Of a stretch of DNA of 64,000 bases, positions 25,306 through 33,174 are shown piece after piece. This DNA comes from CADCVQ01 sp038260305 (lineage in GTDB: Bacteria; Actinomycetota; Thermoleophilia; Solirubrobacterales; Solirubrobacteraceae), in assembly GCA_038260305.1 (NCBI GenBank), contig JBBSNY010000007.1, positions 86,291-150,290 on the forward strand, in the 5' to 3' direction. Each line of letters opens with the position of its first letter. Positions within the stretch are counted from its first letter, which is position 1. The position numbers were made by a program, and so were the translations under genes. Below the pieces are notes generated by a model, which was given only the letters and a program-made list of their open reading frames with translations, searched no databases and was not told the DNA's origin.

Positions 25306-26679
25306 ATGGCACCCACCGCTCCTCCGGAGATCTTCAAGGCCTACGACATCCGCGGCCTGTACGGCGAGCAGATCGACGGCGACGTCGCGGAGGCGATCGG
25401 CCGCGCGTTCGCCCTCGTGATCGGCGAGCTCGCCGACAAGCCGCCGAGCGAGCTGCGCATCGGCCTCGGCCGCGACATGCGCCTGACGGCGCCGGAGCTC
25501 GCGGCGCGTTACCGCGCGGGCATCGTCGCCGAGGGCGCGACGGTCGTCGATGCCGGCCAGGTCGGCAGCGAGATGCTCTATTACCTCGTCGGCTCGCGCG
25601 GCCTCGACGGCGGGCTCATGTGCACCGCCTCGCACAACCCGAAGGCCTACACGGGCGCCAAGCTCGTGCGCGAGGGCGCGATCGCGCTCAGCGGCGACGC
25701 CGGCATCCAGGACGTGCGCCGCCGCATCGAGGCCGGTCTGGGGGATCCTCCGGGCGGCGGCAGCGTCGAAGACGTCGAGATCTACGCGGAGTTCCAGGCC
25801 GCGGCGCTGAAGTTCGTCGATCCGGCGCGCATCAGGCCGCTGCGGGTCGTCGTCGACGGCGGCAACGGCATGGCCGGGCCGATGGTCGGTCCGCTGCTCG
25901 AGCAGCTCGGCCTCGACCTCGTCACGCACTACTGGGTCCCGGATGGCGAGTTCCCCGACCACGAGCCCAACCCGCTGCTGCCCGAGAACCGCGAGTTCAT
26001 CATGCGCAAGGTCATCGAGGAGGGCGCGGACCTCGGCATCGCCTGGGACGGCGACGCCGACCGCTGCTTCTTCATCGACGATCAGGGCGCGTTCGTCGAC
26101 GGCGACTTCCTGACGGCGCTGCTGGCCGAGTCGCTGCTGCGCAAGTCGCCCGGTGAGGCGATCCTCTACGACGTGCGGGCGAGCCGCGCCGTCGCCGACA
26201 CCGTCACGCGAGCCGGCGGGACGCCGTACCCCAACCGCGTCGGCCATGCGTTCTTCAAGACTCGGATGCGCGACGAGGGCTCGATGTTCGGCGGCGAGGT
26301 CTCCGGCCACTACTACTTCCGCGACTTCTACTGCGCCGACAGCGGCACGATCCCGGCGCTGCTGATCCTCGAGCTGCTGAGCGGCGACGGGCGCAAGCTG
26401 TCCGAGCTGCTCGGGGAGTATCGCTCGACGTACTTCATCTCCGGCGAGATCAACTCGACCGTCGAGGATGCCCCGTCGAAGCTCGCGGAGATCGAGGCGC
26501 GCTACGGCGACGGGCGCATCGGGCACCTCGACGGCGTCTCGGTCGACTACGACGACTGGCACTTCAACGTGCGCTCCTCGAACACCGAGCCGCTGCTGCG
26601 CCTGTGCCTGGAGTCGCTCGTGTCCGAGGAGGACATGGAGCGCCGCCGCGACGAGATCCTGGGGATCATCGGCTCGTGA
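25306..26679 (+). CDS. Phosphomannomutase/phosphoglucomutase
   Basis: This 457-residue enzyme interconverts hexose 6- and 1-phosphates and supplies GDP-mannose or other nucleotide sugars to glycan synthesis. The four family sites are present: the phosphoserine loop TASHNP, the Mg2+ site DGDADRC, the sugar loop GGEVSGHYYF and the phosphate loop RSSNTEP. It starts IFKAYDIRGLYGEQID, the family's first block. GTGA overlap couples it to the downstream MBL gene. It lies outside the main glycosyltransferase run but is the only sugar-phosphate mutase in the window. Confidence 0.94.
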   Translation: MAPTAPPEIFKAYDIRGLYGEQIDGDVAEAIGRAFALVIGELADKPPSELRIGLGRDMRLTAPELAARYRAGIVAEGATVVDAGQVGSEMLYYLVGSRGLDGGLMCTASHNPKAYTGAKLVREGAIALSGDAGIQDVRRRIEAGLGDPPGGGSVEDVEIYAEFQAAALKFVDPARIRPLRVVVDGGNGMAGPMVGPLLEQLGLDLVTHYWVPDGEFPDHEPNPLLPENREFIMRKVIEEGADLGIAWDGDADRCFFIDDQGAFVDGDFLTALLAESLLRKSPGEAILYDVRASRAVADTVTRAGGTPYPNRVGHAFFKTRMRDEGSMFGGEVSGHYYFRDFYCADSGTIPALLILELLSGDGRKLSELLGEYRSTYFISGEINSTVEDAPSKLAEIEARYGDGRIGHLDGVSVDYDDWHFNVRSSNTEPLLRLCLESLVSEEDMERRRDEILGIIGS

Positions 26680-27707
26680 CCGACCCGGCGGACGCGGCCG
26701 GTGCGCTTGCGCGGGCCGCGTCCGCCGGCATCCACTGCCTGGCGGTCCCGACCCCGTTTCAGGTCGGCGACGTCAACACGTACCTGATCGAGGACGACCC
26801 GCTGACGCTGCTCGACAGCGGGCCGAACTCGGGCACCGCGCTCGACGCGCTCGAGGTCGCGCTCGCGGCGCGCGGGCATCGCGTCGAGGACCTCGAGCTG
26901 ATCGTCGTCTCCCATCAGCACATGGACCACCTCGGGCTCGTCTCGATCCTCGCGCGGCGCTCGGGCGCGGAGGTCGCGGCGCTCGACCTGCTGGCACCAT
27001 GGGCCGCGCGCTACGACGACGGCATGGCGGCCGACGACGCCTTCGCCGAGCAGGTCATGACCGAGCACGGGATCCCCGAGGACGTGCGCCTCGCGCTCGT
27101 CGCCGTGTCGCAGAGCTACCGTCATTGGGGTGCGGCCGTCGACGTCACGCGCCCGCTCGCCGCCGGCTCGGAGCTCGTCCTACGCGACCGCACGCTGCGT
27201 GTCCTGCACCGCCCCGGCCACTCCCCCTCCGACACGCTGTTTCACGACGCCGAGCGTGGGATCGTGCTCGGCGCCGACCATCTCATCAAGCACATCTCCT
27301 CCAACCCGGTGATCTCGCGCCCGCTCGACGCGCCGCTTGACGCCGACCCGCCGCCGGCCCGGCCGCACGCGCTCGTCAGCTACCTCGAGTCGATGCGCGC
27401 GACGCGGGCGATGGACGACGTCGAGATCGTGTTGACCGGCCATGGCGACCCCGTCACCGATCACGTCGCGCTCATCGACGAGCGCTTTCGCATGCACGAG
27501 CGGCGCACGGAGAAGATCCTCCGCATCATCGCGCCGGCGCCGAGCACGGCGTACGAGATCGCGCAGGCGCTCTGGGGCAACGTCGCCGTCACGCAGGCCT
27601 ATCTGACGCTGTCGGAGGTCCTCGGTCATGCGGATCTGCTCGTCGCCGACGGGCGCGTCGTCGAGCAGCGCGAGGACGGCGTGGTCCGCTTCACCGCGGT
27701 TTCGTAG
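26676..27707 (+). CDS. Metallo-beta-lactamase fold hydrolase
   Basis: A 343-residue MBL-fold protein with the metal motif SHQHMDHLG (HxHxDH), the second His in HRPGHSPSDT, the Asp in LGADHLI and a C-terminal GHGDPV. After the lactamase domain (to about residue 270) a winged-helix-like tail, TAYEIAQALWGNVAVTQAYLTLSEVLGHADLL, resembles the glyoxalase II/LACTB2-type arrangement. The GTG start overlaps the mutase stop (GTGA). The substrate is unknown; related proteins hydrolyse thioesters or act on nucleic acids. Confidence 0.88.
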   Translation: MTDPADAAGALARAASAGIHCLAVPTPFQVGDVNTYLIEDDPLTLLDSGPNSGTALDALEVALAARGHRVEDLELIVVSHQHMDHLGLVSILARRSGAEVAALDLLAPWAARYDDGMAADDAFAEQVMTEHGIPEDVRLALVAVSQSYRHWGAAVDVTRPLAAGSELVLRDRTLRVLHRPGHSPSDTLFHDAERGIVLGADHLIKHISSNPVISRPLDAPLDADPPPARPHALVSYLESMRATRAMDDVEIVLTGHGDPVTDHVALIDERFRMHERRTEKILRIIAPAPSTAYEIAQALWGNVAVTQAYLTLSEVLGHADLLVADGRVVEQREDGVVRFTAVS

Positions 27708-27732
27708 GCGCTGCGCCGGCCGGCGCTCGCGC

Positions 27733-29019
27733 TCAGCCGGCGCGCATCGCGCGGACGATCTCGCGCGCGGCGATCCGCGTGCCGGCGACGTTCAGGTGGA
27801 TGCCGTCGGCCTCGCGCACATGCACGTCGCGTCCGTGATCGCGGATCGTCTCCTGATAGCCGTTGGCTGAGAACAGGCTGTCCATGCGCAGGACGCGCAC
27901 GCCGGGCACCTGTGCGCCGGCCAGCACGATCGCGCGGTTGATTGCGGCGAAGACGGGCGCCCGCGCGGGGCTGCGGGGCGCGACGATCGTCAGCCAGAAC
28001 ACCCGCGCACGACCCCCGCGGCGATACGTGAGCATCGTCTGCTTGACGCGCCGTACGTACTCGGCGATCCATGGTTCGTCGCAGCAGGCATGCTGAACAC
28101 CATCCGCGGCCCGCATCGGCAGGCCCTCGTTCGCGCCCATCGAGATGACGGTCGTGCTCGGGTGCAGCCGGGCGATCTGAGCGCGCGCGATCGGCTGCCA
28201 CGGGTTCACCGCGAGGTCCTTGCTGAGGGCGAAGCCCGGTCGCACGTCGCTGACGAGGTTCGCGGCCGAGCCGAGGTCGTCGGACAGGAAGCTCGAGACG
28301 CCCTCCATCGTCGAGTCGCCGGTCGCGAGCACGGTCGGCGGGGCGACCTTCGCGGCGAGGTTGCGGACACCGACCGCGACCACGTTGCGGACGTCGGCGC
28401 CGGTGGCCAGCAGCTCAACCCTCCAGCGTCCTTGCGATCTGGGCCGGAAGTGGCGCGTTGCGGTCAGCGAGCGACCCAGCACGACGCTGCGGCATGAGCG
28501 CTGCCTGCCCGGCGGCGTCACACAGAGCCTTGTCCGCACGCCCCCGACCTTCCAGCGGTCGGCGATCCGCACGGTCGCCTTGCGGCCGCGCGCGACCCGC
28601 GGCGACACCGTGACGAAGAAGCGTCGGGCGCAGGACACCGTGCGCACGCTGCCGGTGCCGTGAGCCGCGGTGCCGTCGGGCAGCGTCGCGGTGGCCGCGA
28701 AGTGCCGCGAGAGCCGTTTGCAGCGCCACGTGGAAGCGCCATAGAAGTCCGTGAAGTCGCCAGGCTGCGACATGCTGCCGAGCGCGACCGCGCGGGCGCC
28801 GATACATTCAAAGAACGAGACCGCCGCGCCCTGCGCACCGACGAAGTGCAGGTCGACATGGCCGACGCGGCTCGTCGTGGCGATGACGGGGTTCGTCTCG
28901 TTGGAGAGCGTGCAGGGGTTCGGCGGAGTCACGGCAGGCGCGCCCAGCGCGACCGCGCACGCGCTCAGCGCGACCGCGCACGCAAGCACTGCCGCGCGGC
29001 TGATCCGGACCCCGAGCAC
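27733..29019 (-). CDS. Secreted SGNH/GDSL hydrolase
   Basis: The 428-residue exported protein has a signal peptide (AAVLACAVALSACAVALGAPA), an N-terminal beta-rich region with six or more cysteines, and a C-terminal SGNH esterase. The catalytic Ser is in VLATGDSTMEG, the oxyanion Asn in SMGANEG, and the Asp-His pair in DGIHLN. Such domains commonly remove acetyl groups from glycans. GTG 29019 was chosen because a TATGGT box lies 6 bases upstream; GTG 29043 is an alternative. It could edit the surface polysaccharide made by nearby genes (inference). Confidence 0.8.
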   Translation of the reverse strand: MLGVRISRAAVLACAVALSACAVALGAPAVTPPNPCTLSNETNPVIATTSRVGHVDLHFVGAQGAAVSFFECIGARAVALGSMSQPGDFTDFYGASTWRCKRLSRHFAATATLPDGTAAHGTGSVRTVSCARRFFVTVSPRVARGRKATVRIADRWKVGGVRTRLCVTPPGRQRSCRSVVLGRSLTATRHFRPRSQGRWRVELLATGADVRNVVAVGVRNLAAKVAPPTVLATGDSTMEGVSSFLSDDLGSAANLVSDVRPGFALSKDLAVNPWQPIARAQIARLHPSTTVISMGANEGLPMRAADGVQHACCDEPWIAEYVRRVKQTMLTYRRGGRARVFWLTIVAPRSPARAPVFAAINRAIVLAGAQVPGVRVLRMDSLFSANGYQETIRDHGRDVHVREADGIHLNVAGTRIAAREIVRAMRAG

Positions 29020-29025
29020 CCCACG

Positions 29026-29031
29026 ACCATA
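29026..29031 (-). promoter_or_regulatory. -10 box TATGGT for the SGNH hydrolase gene
   Basis: TATGGT ends 6 bases before GTG 29019 and supports that start as leaderless. Confidence 0.35.
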
Positions 29032-29161
29032 GCCACGGGCCACCCCGCGCGAGCCGTTTGCGGCCGCGCGGCTCGCGGGGGCGACGGCCCGATCGCGACG
29101 TCGCGGGGCGATCCTGGCGCGTCACCGCTGATCTGTTTCCCGGCGCGTAATCGCGGCCGCC

Positions 29162-29167
29162 TAGCGT
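29162..29167 (+). promoter_or_regulatory. -10 box TAGCGT for the molybdopterin oxidoreductase gene
   Basis: TAGCGT ends 8 bases before ATG 29176, consistent with a leaderless message. Confidence 0.35.
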
Positions 29168-29175
29168 CGGCGTCC

Positions 29176-30429
29176 ATGACAGACCCCGACCCCGAGCGGC
29201 CGCCCCGCCCATCTGCACGGCCGCCTCGGCGCGGCGAGGACCCCGTCGCCTTCGTCGCGCGCCGCCTCGAGGCCCATCGGCCGCCGGGCCCGTTCGCCGA
29301 GGGCGCCTTCTCGACGCGCCTGCACGACGACCGTGTCGCGGCCCGCCTCGGCCTCGCGCTCGCCGTGACGTTCTTCACCTGCTTCGGCACCGGCCTTGTG
29401 TCGCACTTCGCCCAGCACCCGCTCCACATCGGTTTCCTATCGACGCCGGCCTCGCCGGGCTGGCTGTACGGCGTGACGCAGGGCGTCCATGTCATCGCCG
29501 GCATCGCCTCGATCCCGCTGCTGCTGTTCAAGCTGTGGACCGTCTACCCGCTGCTGTTCACGTGGCCACCGGCGCGCGACACCGTGCACGCGACCGAGCG
29601 GCTGTTCGTGGGCGCGCTCGTAGCGCTGTCCGTGTTTCAGCTCTTCAGCGGCCTCGCGAACACGACGCGCTGGTATCCGTGGCAGTTCAACTTCACGGTC
29701 ACGCACTTCTGGTCGGCGTGGATGCTGATCGGCGTCCTCGTCATCCACATCGGAGCGAAGTGGCACACGTCGCGGCGCGTGCTGCGCACGCCGCTGCAGA
29801 TCGCCGGCGAGCCCGCGACGCCCCCCGGCCACCTCAGCCGGCGCGGGCTGCTGTGGGCCGCGGGCGCCGCCGTCGGCGCCGTCACGCTGACGACGGCCGG
29901 GCAGTCGTTCGGGCCGCTCAAGGACCTCGCCGCGCTCGCGCCCCGCGTCCCGGACGTCGGCCCGCAGGGCATCCCCGTCAACCGCACGGCGGGTGGCGCC
30001 GGCGTGCTCGACACAGCGCGCGATCCCGGCTGGCGGCTGAGCATCGAGGGTGACGTCCCGACGCCGATGTCGCTGACCCTCGCCGACCTGCGGGCGATGC
30101 CTCAACACGAGGCCGACCTGCGGATCACCTGCGTCGAGGGCTGGAGCGCGGACGCGCGCTGGACGGGCGTGCGCATCAACGACCTGCTCGAGCGCGCCGG
30201 CGCATCGCAGGGCGCGGAGGTCGTCGTGAAGTCGATGCAGACGAAGGGCAGCTACCGCACCTCCGAGCTGAACACGATCGTCGCCCGCCACGAGCACACG
30301 ATGCTCGCCCTCGACATCAACGGCGAGCCGCTGCACCTCGACCACGGCTTCCCGTGCCGGCTGATCGCGCCGAATCGGCCGGGGGTCATGCAGACGAAAT
30401 GGGTCACGACGCTCGAGGTGCGGACATGA
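29176..30429 (+). CDS. Cytochrome b561-like/sulfite-oxidase-like molybdopterin oxidoreductase fusion
   Basis: This 417-residue protein joins two parts. Residues 50-215 hold about four membrane helices with histidines suited to haem (GVTQGVHVIAGIASIPLLLFK, FTVTHFWSAWMLIGVLVIHIGAKWH). After a RRGLLWAAGAAVGAVTL segment, residues 255-417 are a sulfite-oxidase-type Moco domain (WRLSIEGDVPTPMSLTLADL, LRITCVEGWSADARWTGV with the Mo-ligand Cys, and LDHGFPCRLIAPNRPGVMQTKWV). It resembles an MsrP/MsrQ pair joined into one chain and reversed in order. It probably passes membrane electrons to an extracytoplasmic substrate such as an oxidised sulfur or nitrogen compound. ATGA overlap with the next gene. 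Confidence 0.88.
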   Translation: MTDPDPERPPRPSARPPRRGEDPVAFVARRLEAHRPPGPFAEGAFSTRLHDDRVAARLGLALAVTFFTCFGTGLVSHFAQHPLHIGFLSTPASPGWLYGVTQGVHVIAGIASIPLLLFKLWTVYPLLFTWPPARDTVHATERLFVGALVALSVFQLFSGLANTTRWYPWQFNFTVTHFWSAWMLIGVLVIHIGAKWHTSRRVLRTPLQIAGEPATPPGHLSRRGLLWAAGAAVGAVTLTTAGQSFGPLKDLAALAPRVPDVGPQGIPVNRTAGGAGVLDTARDPGWRLSIEGDVPTPMSLTLADLRAMPQHEADLRITCVEGWSADARWTGVRINDLLERAGASQGAEVVVKSMQTKGSYRTSELNTIVARHEHTMLALDINGEPLHLDHGFPCRLIAPNRPGVMQTKWVTTLEVRT

Positions 30430-30890
30430 GCACCTTGCCCGAGGCGCCGCCCGCGCTCGAGGACGAGACGCCGCACGGCGCCTCGTGGTGGCTGCTGCTG
30501 CTCGCCGGCGGCGCGATCTTCGCGTTCGGCCTGTACGGGCTGCTGCACAACAGCACCCAGACGCGTCCGGGCGACTGGATCAAATGGGTCGGCGGCTCGG
30601 TGATCGTGCACGACGCGCTGCTCGGCCCGGTCGTCCTCGTCGCCGGGTTCCTGCTGGCCCGCCTGCTGCCGCCGGCGATCCGCCCCGGCATACAGGCGAC
30701 GCTCGCCGTCTGCGGCGTCGTCGCGATCATGAGCGTGCCGGTGCTCAAGCACGCCGGCCGGCGGCCGGACAACCCGTCGCTGCTGCCGCACGACTATGCG
30801 GCCAACCTCCTGATCGTGCTCGCCGTCATCCTCGTCGGCGGGATCGCCCTGACGCTCGCCCGCACCGCACGCGATCGAGCGGCGAGCTGA
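30426..30890 (+). CDS. Small four-helix membrane protein coupled to the oxidoreductase
   Basis: The 154-residue protein has about four membrane helices (WWLLLLAGGAIFAFGLYGLL, ALLGPVVLVAGFLLARLL, GIQATLAVCGVVAIMSVPVL and NLLIVLAVILVGGIALTLA) with a His before the second. It overlaps the oxidoreductase stop as ATGA and is probably its membrane partner, but no cofactor motif is conclusive. It ends 14 bases from the convergent methyltransferase. Confidence 0.75.
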   Translation: MSTLPEAPPALEDETPHGASWWLLLLAGGAIFAFGLYGLLHNSTQTRPGDWIKWVGGSVIVHDALLGPVVLVAGFLLARLLPPAIRPGIQATLAVCGVVAIMSVPVLKHAGRRPDNPSLLPHDYAANLLIVLAVILVGGIALTLARTARDRAAS

Positions 30891-30904
30891 GCGGACCTCC
30901 GACC

Positions 30905-31576
30905 CTACGCGGCAGGCTTGCGGGCCACGACCTCGGCACCGGTGTAGAGGTTCTTCAGCTTCAGCTTCGAGAAGCGGTCGTCGAGCGGATAGCCCATCCG
31001 GAGGATCAGGAACAGGACCTTGTTCAGCGGGCGCACCCAGCGGCGGTGGTCGGTCCGCGGCAGGACGAAGTGGACGAGGTTCGTCGCCTGCAGGAACGCC
31101 CCGGCGTAGGGCTTCTCGTCGATGCGGACGATCTCGAAGCCGGCGCGCTCGAAGAGCTGGCGCATGCCGAACGTCGTGAAGCGGCTGACGTCCTCGGGGA
31201 AGCCGTGGACGCCGAACGTGAACGGGATCCACGCGAACGCCTCCGCTCCGGGCTTCATGACGCGGAACATCTCGCGCACGACCTGGTAGGGATCGTCGAC
31301 GTGCTCCAGCACTGAGATCGCCAGCGCGCCGTCGAAGCGGTCGTCGTCGATCGGCATCGCGAGCGCGTCGCCGACGATGTCCGGCTTCTGCGTCTCGTCG
31401 GCGTCGAACTTCGTCAGCGTGCAGTTGAAGTACGGGCGGTGGTCGTAGTGCCCGGCGCCGACCTCGAGGATCTCGGCCTGCGGCGGATGCGACGCGGCCC
31501 ACGCCTCGAGCTGCGGCTGCAGGATGCGCCGAGCGGCGCCGTGGTTCATGTCGTAGCGGACGGTGCGCAGACCCAT
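30905..31576 (-). CDS. SAM-dependent methyltransferase (methyltransferase-11 type)
   Basis: A 223-residue enzyme. The SAM site is AEILEVGAGHYDHRPYF, with FDADE as the acidic second motif, DRFDGALAISVLEHVDDP as motif IV, and VMKPGAEAFAWIPF following. The C-terminus (NLYTGAEVVARKPA) is typical of methyltransferases in glycan clusters. ATG 31576 is preceded by TAAGCT 7 bases away. It is followed upstream by another methyltransferase on the same strand, 25 bases away. Confidence 0.85.
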   Translation of the reverse strand: MGLRTVRYDMNHGAARRILQPQLEAWAASHPPQAEILEVGAGHYDHRPYFNCTLTKFDADETQKPDIVGDALAMPIDDDRFDGALAISVLEHVDDPYQVVREMFRVMKPGAEAFAWIPFTFGVHGFPEDVSRFTTFGMRQLFERAGFEIVRIDEKPYAGAFLQATNLVHFVLPRTDHRRWVRPLNKVLFLILRMGYPLDDRFSKLKLKNLYTGAEVVARKPAA

Positions 31577-31583
31577 GGGCGCC

Positions 31584-31589
31584 AGCTTA
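31584..31589 (-). promoter_or_regulatory. -10 box TAAGCT for the methyltransferase gene at 30905
   Basis: TAAGCT ends 7 bases before ATG 31576, so this gene may have its own leaderless promoter. Confidence 0.35.
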
Positions 31590-31601
31590 TTGGCCGCCCG
31601 C

Positions 31602-32306
31602 TCAGCGCGGTCGGCGGCCGATCCCGATGACCTGGTAGCCGAGCAGGCCCGGGGCGCGGCGCCCGAGCGCCTGCCACAGCGGCTCGACGCGGCGCTGCAG
31701 GCGGCCCGGCAACGTCACGTGGTTGCGCAGCGCCGGCACGATCGCCGACAGCTCGACGTCCTGTAGGCCGCCCGCGGCGAGCAGCTCGGCGACCGACGCG
31801 CGGGTGAACCAGCGCAGGTGGCTTGCGTCGAACGTGCCGCTGTCCTCGGCCGGCCAGCGCCCGCGCGCGAGCGTCACGCGCGCCTGCCAGTGCGCGACGT
31901 TTGGGACGCTCAGCAGGACCGCCCCGCCGGGGCGCGTCCAGCCGGCCGCGCGGCGCAGCGCGGCGACGGGGTCGGCGAGATGCTCGAGCACGTCTGCGAG
32001 CACGACGACGTCGTAGGAGCCCGCCTCGAACGGCAATTCGGGATCCTCGAGCGCGCCCTGCACGACGAGATCGCCGATCTCTTGCGCGGCGGCTGCCGCC
32101 GTCGTCGACAGCTCGAGGCCGGCGAGGTGCCCGGCGCGCGGGCGCAACAGCGCGAGCAGCCCGCCCGACGCGCAGCCGAGGTCGAGCACGCGGCCCTGCT
32201 CGGGCAACAGGCGCTGGGCCTGCGCGGCGATCGCGCCGTTGCCGAACGTCGCGTAGGTCTGCGCCCTGGCTTCGTAGAGCTCGGCGAGGGCGGGGTCGGC
32301 GGCCAT
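31602..32306 (-). CDS. SAM-dependent methyltransferase
   Basis: This 234-residue enzyme has the SAM motif RVLDLGCASGGLLALL, then GLELSTTAAAAAQE, YDVVVLADVLEHLADPVAAL and GGAVLLSVPNVAHWQARVTLARGRW. HLRWFTRASVAELLAAGG is the usual end of this methyltransferase family, often found with glycosyltransferases. ATG 32306 is supported by a TACGCT box 7 bases upstream; longer frames are Arg-rich. It probably modifies a sugar or lipid carrier; the substrate is not evident. Confidence 0.87.
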   Translation of the reverse strand: MAADPALAELYEARAQTYATFGNGAIAAQAQRLLPEQGRVLDLGCASGGLLALLRPRAGHLAGLELSTTAAAAAQEIGDLVVQGALEDPELPFEAGSYDVVVLADVLEHLADPVAALRRAAGWTRPGGAVLLSVPNVAHWQARVTLARGRWPAEDSGTFDASHLRWFTRASVAELLAAGGLQDVELSAIVPALRNHVTLPGRLQRRVEPLWQALGRRAPGLLGYQVIGIGRRPR

Positions 32307-32313
32307 GGCTGCG

Positions 32314-32319
32314 AGCGTA
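32314..32319 (-). promoter_or_regulatory. -10 box TACGCT for the methyltransferase gene at 31602
   Basis: TACGCT ends 7 bases before ATG 32306. Confidence 0.4.
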
Positions 32320-32404
32320 GCGGCGCGCTCGGCGTGCGCCGGACGGCGTTCGGCGCGGGCGTGTGCCGGCGGTCGAGCTGCGGGCCGCTCCGCGCGGGCG
32401 CATC

Positions 32405-32410
32405 TACACT
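32405..32410 (+). promoter_or_regulatory. -10 box TACACT for the acetyltransferase gene
   Basis: TACACT ends 8 bases before ATG 32419, giving a leaderless or near-leaderless transcript. Confidence 0.4.
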
Positions 32411-32418
32411 GGCGCTCC

Positions 32419-33123
32419 ATGCCCGGCCCCGCCCGACGCGCGATCGATCCCCTGCGTCGCGCGGCCCGCGAGGTCCGGCGCCTGCGCGCGGGCGCCGACG
32501 CCGTGCAGCGCGCCCGCCGCTCCCTGTCCTGCGACGCCGAAGCCGTCGAGCTCGAGGAGTCCCAGCGCCTGATCGAGGACGGGACGCTCGTCATGGGGCG
32601 CGAGAGCCATCGCGTGCCGATCGTGCGCAAGTTCAAGGGCGACACGGGGCGGATCTTCATCGCCAACTTCGTGACGATCGGCCCGGGCGTCGAATTTCAC
32701 TGCGGCGGCCTACATCGCACCGAATGGGTCTCGCAGTACGGGCTGCGCGCGATGCTCGCCCTGCCGGGCGCATACGAGGACGGCTTCCCGCACGGCCGCG
32801 GCGACATCCACGTCGGCGGCGACGCCTGGTTCGGGCAGGGCGCCGTCATCACGACCGGGGTGACGATCGGGGCGGGTGCGGTCGTCGCGACCCGCGCCGT
32901 CGTGACGCGCGACGTCGCTGCGTACACGATCGTCGGCGGCGTTCCGGCGAAGGTCATCGGCCGGCGCTTCGACGACGAGCAGGTCGCGGCGCTGCTGCGA
33001 ATCGCCTGGTGGGACTGGCCGACGGAGACGATCCGCGCGCGGGTCGACGAGCTGTCGAACCCCGACATCGACGCCTTCATCGCCGAGTACGACCCCGGTC
33101 CTTTGGGGGGTGTGTCGGATTAG
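32419..33123 (+). CDS. CatB-type hexapeptide acetyltransferase
   Basis: This 234-residue protein has hexapeptide repeats (RIFIANFVTIGPGVEFHCGG, GDIHVGGDAWFGQGAVITTGVTIGAGAVVATRAVVTRDVAAYTIVGGVPAKVIGRRF). The WWDWP segment near residue 200 is typical of the CatB/Vat xenobiotic acetyltransferase group. Location between methyltransferases and a glycosyltransferase favours sugar O-acetylation over drug resistance (inference). The end of the gene lies inside a large inverted repeat (33105-33157). Confidence 0.88.
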   Translation: MPGPARRAIDPLRRAAREVRRLRAGADAVQRARRSLSCDAEAVELEESQRLIEDGTLVMGRESHRVPIVRKFKGDTGRIFIANFVTIGPGVEFHCGGLHRTEWVSQYGLRAMLALPGAYEDGFPHGRGDIHVGGDAWFGQGAVITTGVTIGAGAVVATRAVVTRDVAAYTIVGGVPAKVIGRRFDDEQVAALLRIAWWDWPTETIRARVDELSNPDIDAFIAEYDPGPLGGVSD

Positions 33124-33157
33124 GGGCGCTATACGCCCTCAGATCGACAAACCCCCC
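33105..33157. terminator. Nested stem-loop after the acetyltransferase gene
   Basis: An outer imperfect stem pairs 33105-33120 (GGGGGGTGTGTCGGAT) with 33143-33157 (ATCGACAAACCCCCC), and an inner stem GGGCG-ctata-CGCCC lies between. The acetyltransferase stop (33121-33123) is inside. No T-run follows on the plus strand. It may terminate, or attenuate read-through into the glycosyltransferase at 33175. Confidence 0.4.
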
Positions 33158-33174
33158 CTCTCAGGCGGGCGCTC

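Noticed and set aside
27715..27732. GC palindrome between MBL and SGNH genes as a terminator
   Set aside because: Short, no loop, and expected in GC-rich DNA; too weak to call.
28950..28990. 21-bp tandem repeat in the SGNH signal peptide as a regulatory repeat
   Set aside because: Two copies only and in frame within coding (CAVALSA repeated); codon-level repetition is sufficient.
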